6,294 nucleotides of DNA from Prevotellaceae bacterium UBA1786 (GTDB taxonomy: Bacteria; Bacteroidota; Bacteroidia; Bacteroidales; Bacteroidaceae), in contig DCGE01000032.1 of the NCBI GenBank assembly GCA_002314525.1, positions 1-6,294 on the forward strand, given 5' to 3'. Positions 5,770 to 6,294 of this stretch are shown piece by piece. A program made the translations under genes and the position numbers. Each line of letters opens with the position of its first letter. Within the stretch, counting starts at the first letter, position 1. The notes below the pieces were generated by a model, which was not told the DNA's origin, made no database searches, and saw nothing but the letters and a program-made list of their open reading frames with translations.

Positions 5770-6294
5770 TTATTCGTGTTGGATTTTGCTTAAATAGTTT
5801 TTTGCCTTCATGGCTGCAATTATCCAAGTGGGAATAAAAAGAATAAATGATGTTAATATGTTGGAACCTAATAGATTTGACGCCAAATCAACAGGTGCTA
5901 ATACTGAGTACTGATTCAGTTGTTGATGTGCCATTTCCAGAAAAGTTGTCATTCCCATTTTCTTGTATTCGGAAACAATTGCAGGATCATCAAGAAGTGA
6001 CTGGAATGTAGCAATAATATGTCCATTATCTAGATATGCAAAATATGCGTATTCACCGAGAAAGCATATCAACTCTGCAAAAACGAACATCATAATCGTG
6101 AAATATGCAGCACAGCCGAGTGTCTGACGCTCACCTTCTATTTGATGCTGCTTGAAGCGAAATGCAAAATAGAATGTGATAAACGGAAGAGTGATAAACA
6201 ATCCGCATCCTAACAATAAAAGGATGGGACTGTTATCTATTCCTTTTGTCAGAAACATGAAGTCCATAAGCCAAGCAATACCAAGAAATGTCCC
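5770..6294 (-). CDS. DUF4199-like membrane protein (5' partial)
   Basis: The frame has no stop between the TAA at 5770-5772 and the window edge, giving 174 residues with the N-terminus missing. The residues before the internal ATG at 6267 (GTFLGIAWL) continue a transmembrane helix, so that ATG is very unlikely to be the start. Helices are seen at GTFLGIAWLMDFMFL, at ILLLLGCGLFITLPFITFYF, at a long hydrophobic stretch from CAAYFTIMMF to EYAYFAYL, and near the C-terminus at ILTSFILFIPTWIIAAMKA. A soluble stretch of about 50 residues separates the last two. Four helices with this spacing match DUF4199, a Bacteroidota inner-membrane family of unknown function often found directly upstream of a GT2 gene, as here. 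The family is recalled by pattern, not searched. It ends 45 bases before the glycosyltransferase start and probably begins or continues the same operon. Confidence 0.75.
   Translation of the reverse strand, partial: GTFLGIAWLMDFMFLTKGIDNSPILLLLGCGLFITLPFITFYFAFRFKQHQIEGERQTLGCAAYFTIMMFVFAELICFLGEYAYFAYLDNGHIIATFQSLLDDPAIVSEYKKMGMTTFLEMAHQQLNQYSVLAPVDLASNLLGSNILTSFILFIPTWIIAAMKAKNYLSKIQHE

Noticed and set aside
6265..6267. ATG as the start of the DUF4199-like gene
   Set aside because: Nine in-frame hydrophobic codons precede it up to the window edge and form part of the first helix, so the real start is most likely beyond 6294.

Overview
The window looks like Bacteroidales chromosomal DNA, most likely Prevotellaceae (Prevotella/Segatella type). 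The evidence is moderate GC content, AT-rich leaders without Shine-Dalgarno sequences, a secreted-type tandem carbohydrate esterase, and a pair of envelope proteins of a kind I know only from Bacteroidota. The genus is an inference; no rRNA or other marker gene is present.

Layout. Positions 1-1827 (+) hold the 3' part of a large esterase gene that begins before the window. It encodes two homologous alpha/beta-hydrolase (CE1 / esterase D type) domains separated by an E-set/CBM48-like beta-sandwich. Positions 1828-1900 are a short convergent intergenic region with a strong hairpin that can terminate transcription in both directions. From 1901 to the right edge, everything is on the minus strand and reads right to left as one tightly packed six-gene run: a DUF4199-like membrane protein (cut by the right edge), a GT2 polyprenyl-phosphate-type glycosyltransferase, a small putative lipoprotein (DUF6452-like), a putative outer-membrane beta-barrel protein (DUF6048-like), a MntP-type manganese exporter, and a membrane-anchored ApbE flavin transferase. 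The last five genes overlap one another by 17, 17, 19 and 23 bases, so the run is very probably one translationally coupled operon. Its end is the shared terminator.

How the genes may work together. The esterase is a plant-polysaccharide (feruloyl/acetyl ester) enzyme and is unrelated to the opposite operon. The operon is envelope-oriented: every product is predicted to be in a membrane or exported. The glycosyltransferase would charge a lipid carrier or modify an envelope glycan. The lipoprotein and barrel proteins are a conserved-looking pair of unknown function. MntP would export Mn2+, and ApbE would attach FMN to an extracytoplasmic flavoprotein that is not encoded here. The functional link between these genes is unproven.

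No RNA genes, insertion sequences, CRISPR arrays or phage genes were seen. Both edge genes are incomplete: the reading frames stay open to the window boundaries, so the first internal start codons (88 and 6267) are not the true starts. The window is mostly ordinary core/accessory Bacteroidales sequence. The least explained parts are the lipoprotein/barrel pair and the substituted N-terminal esterase copy.
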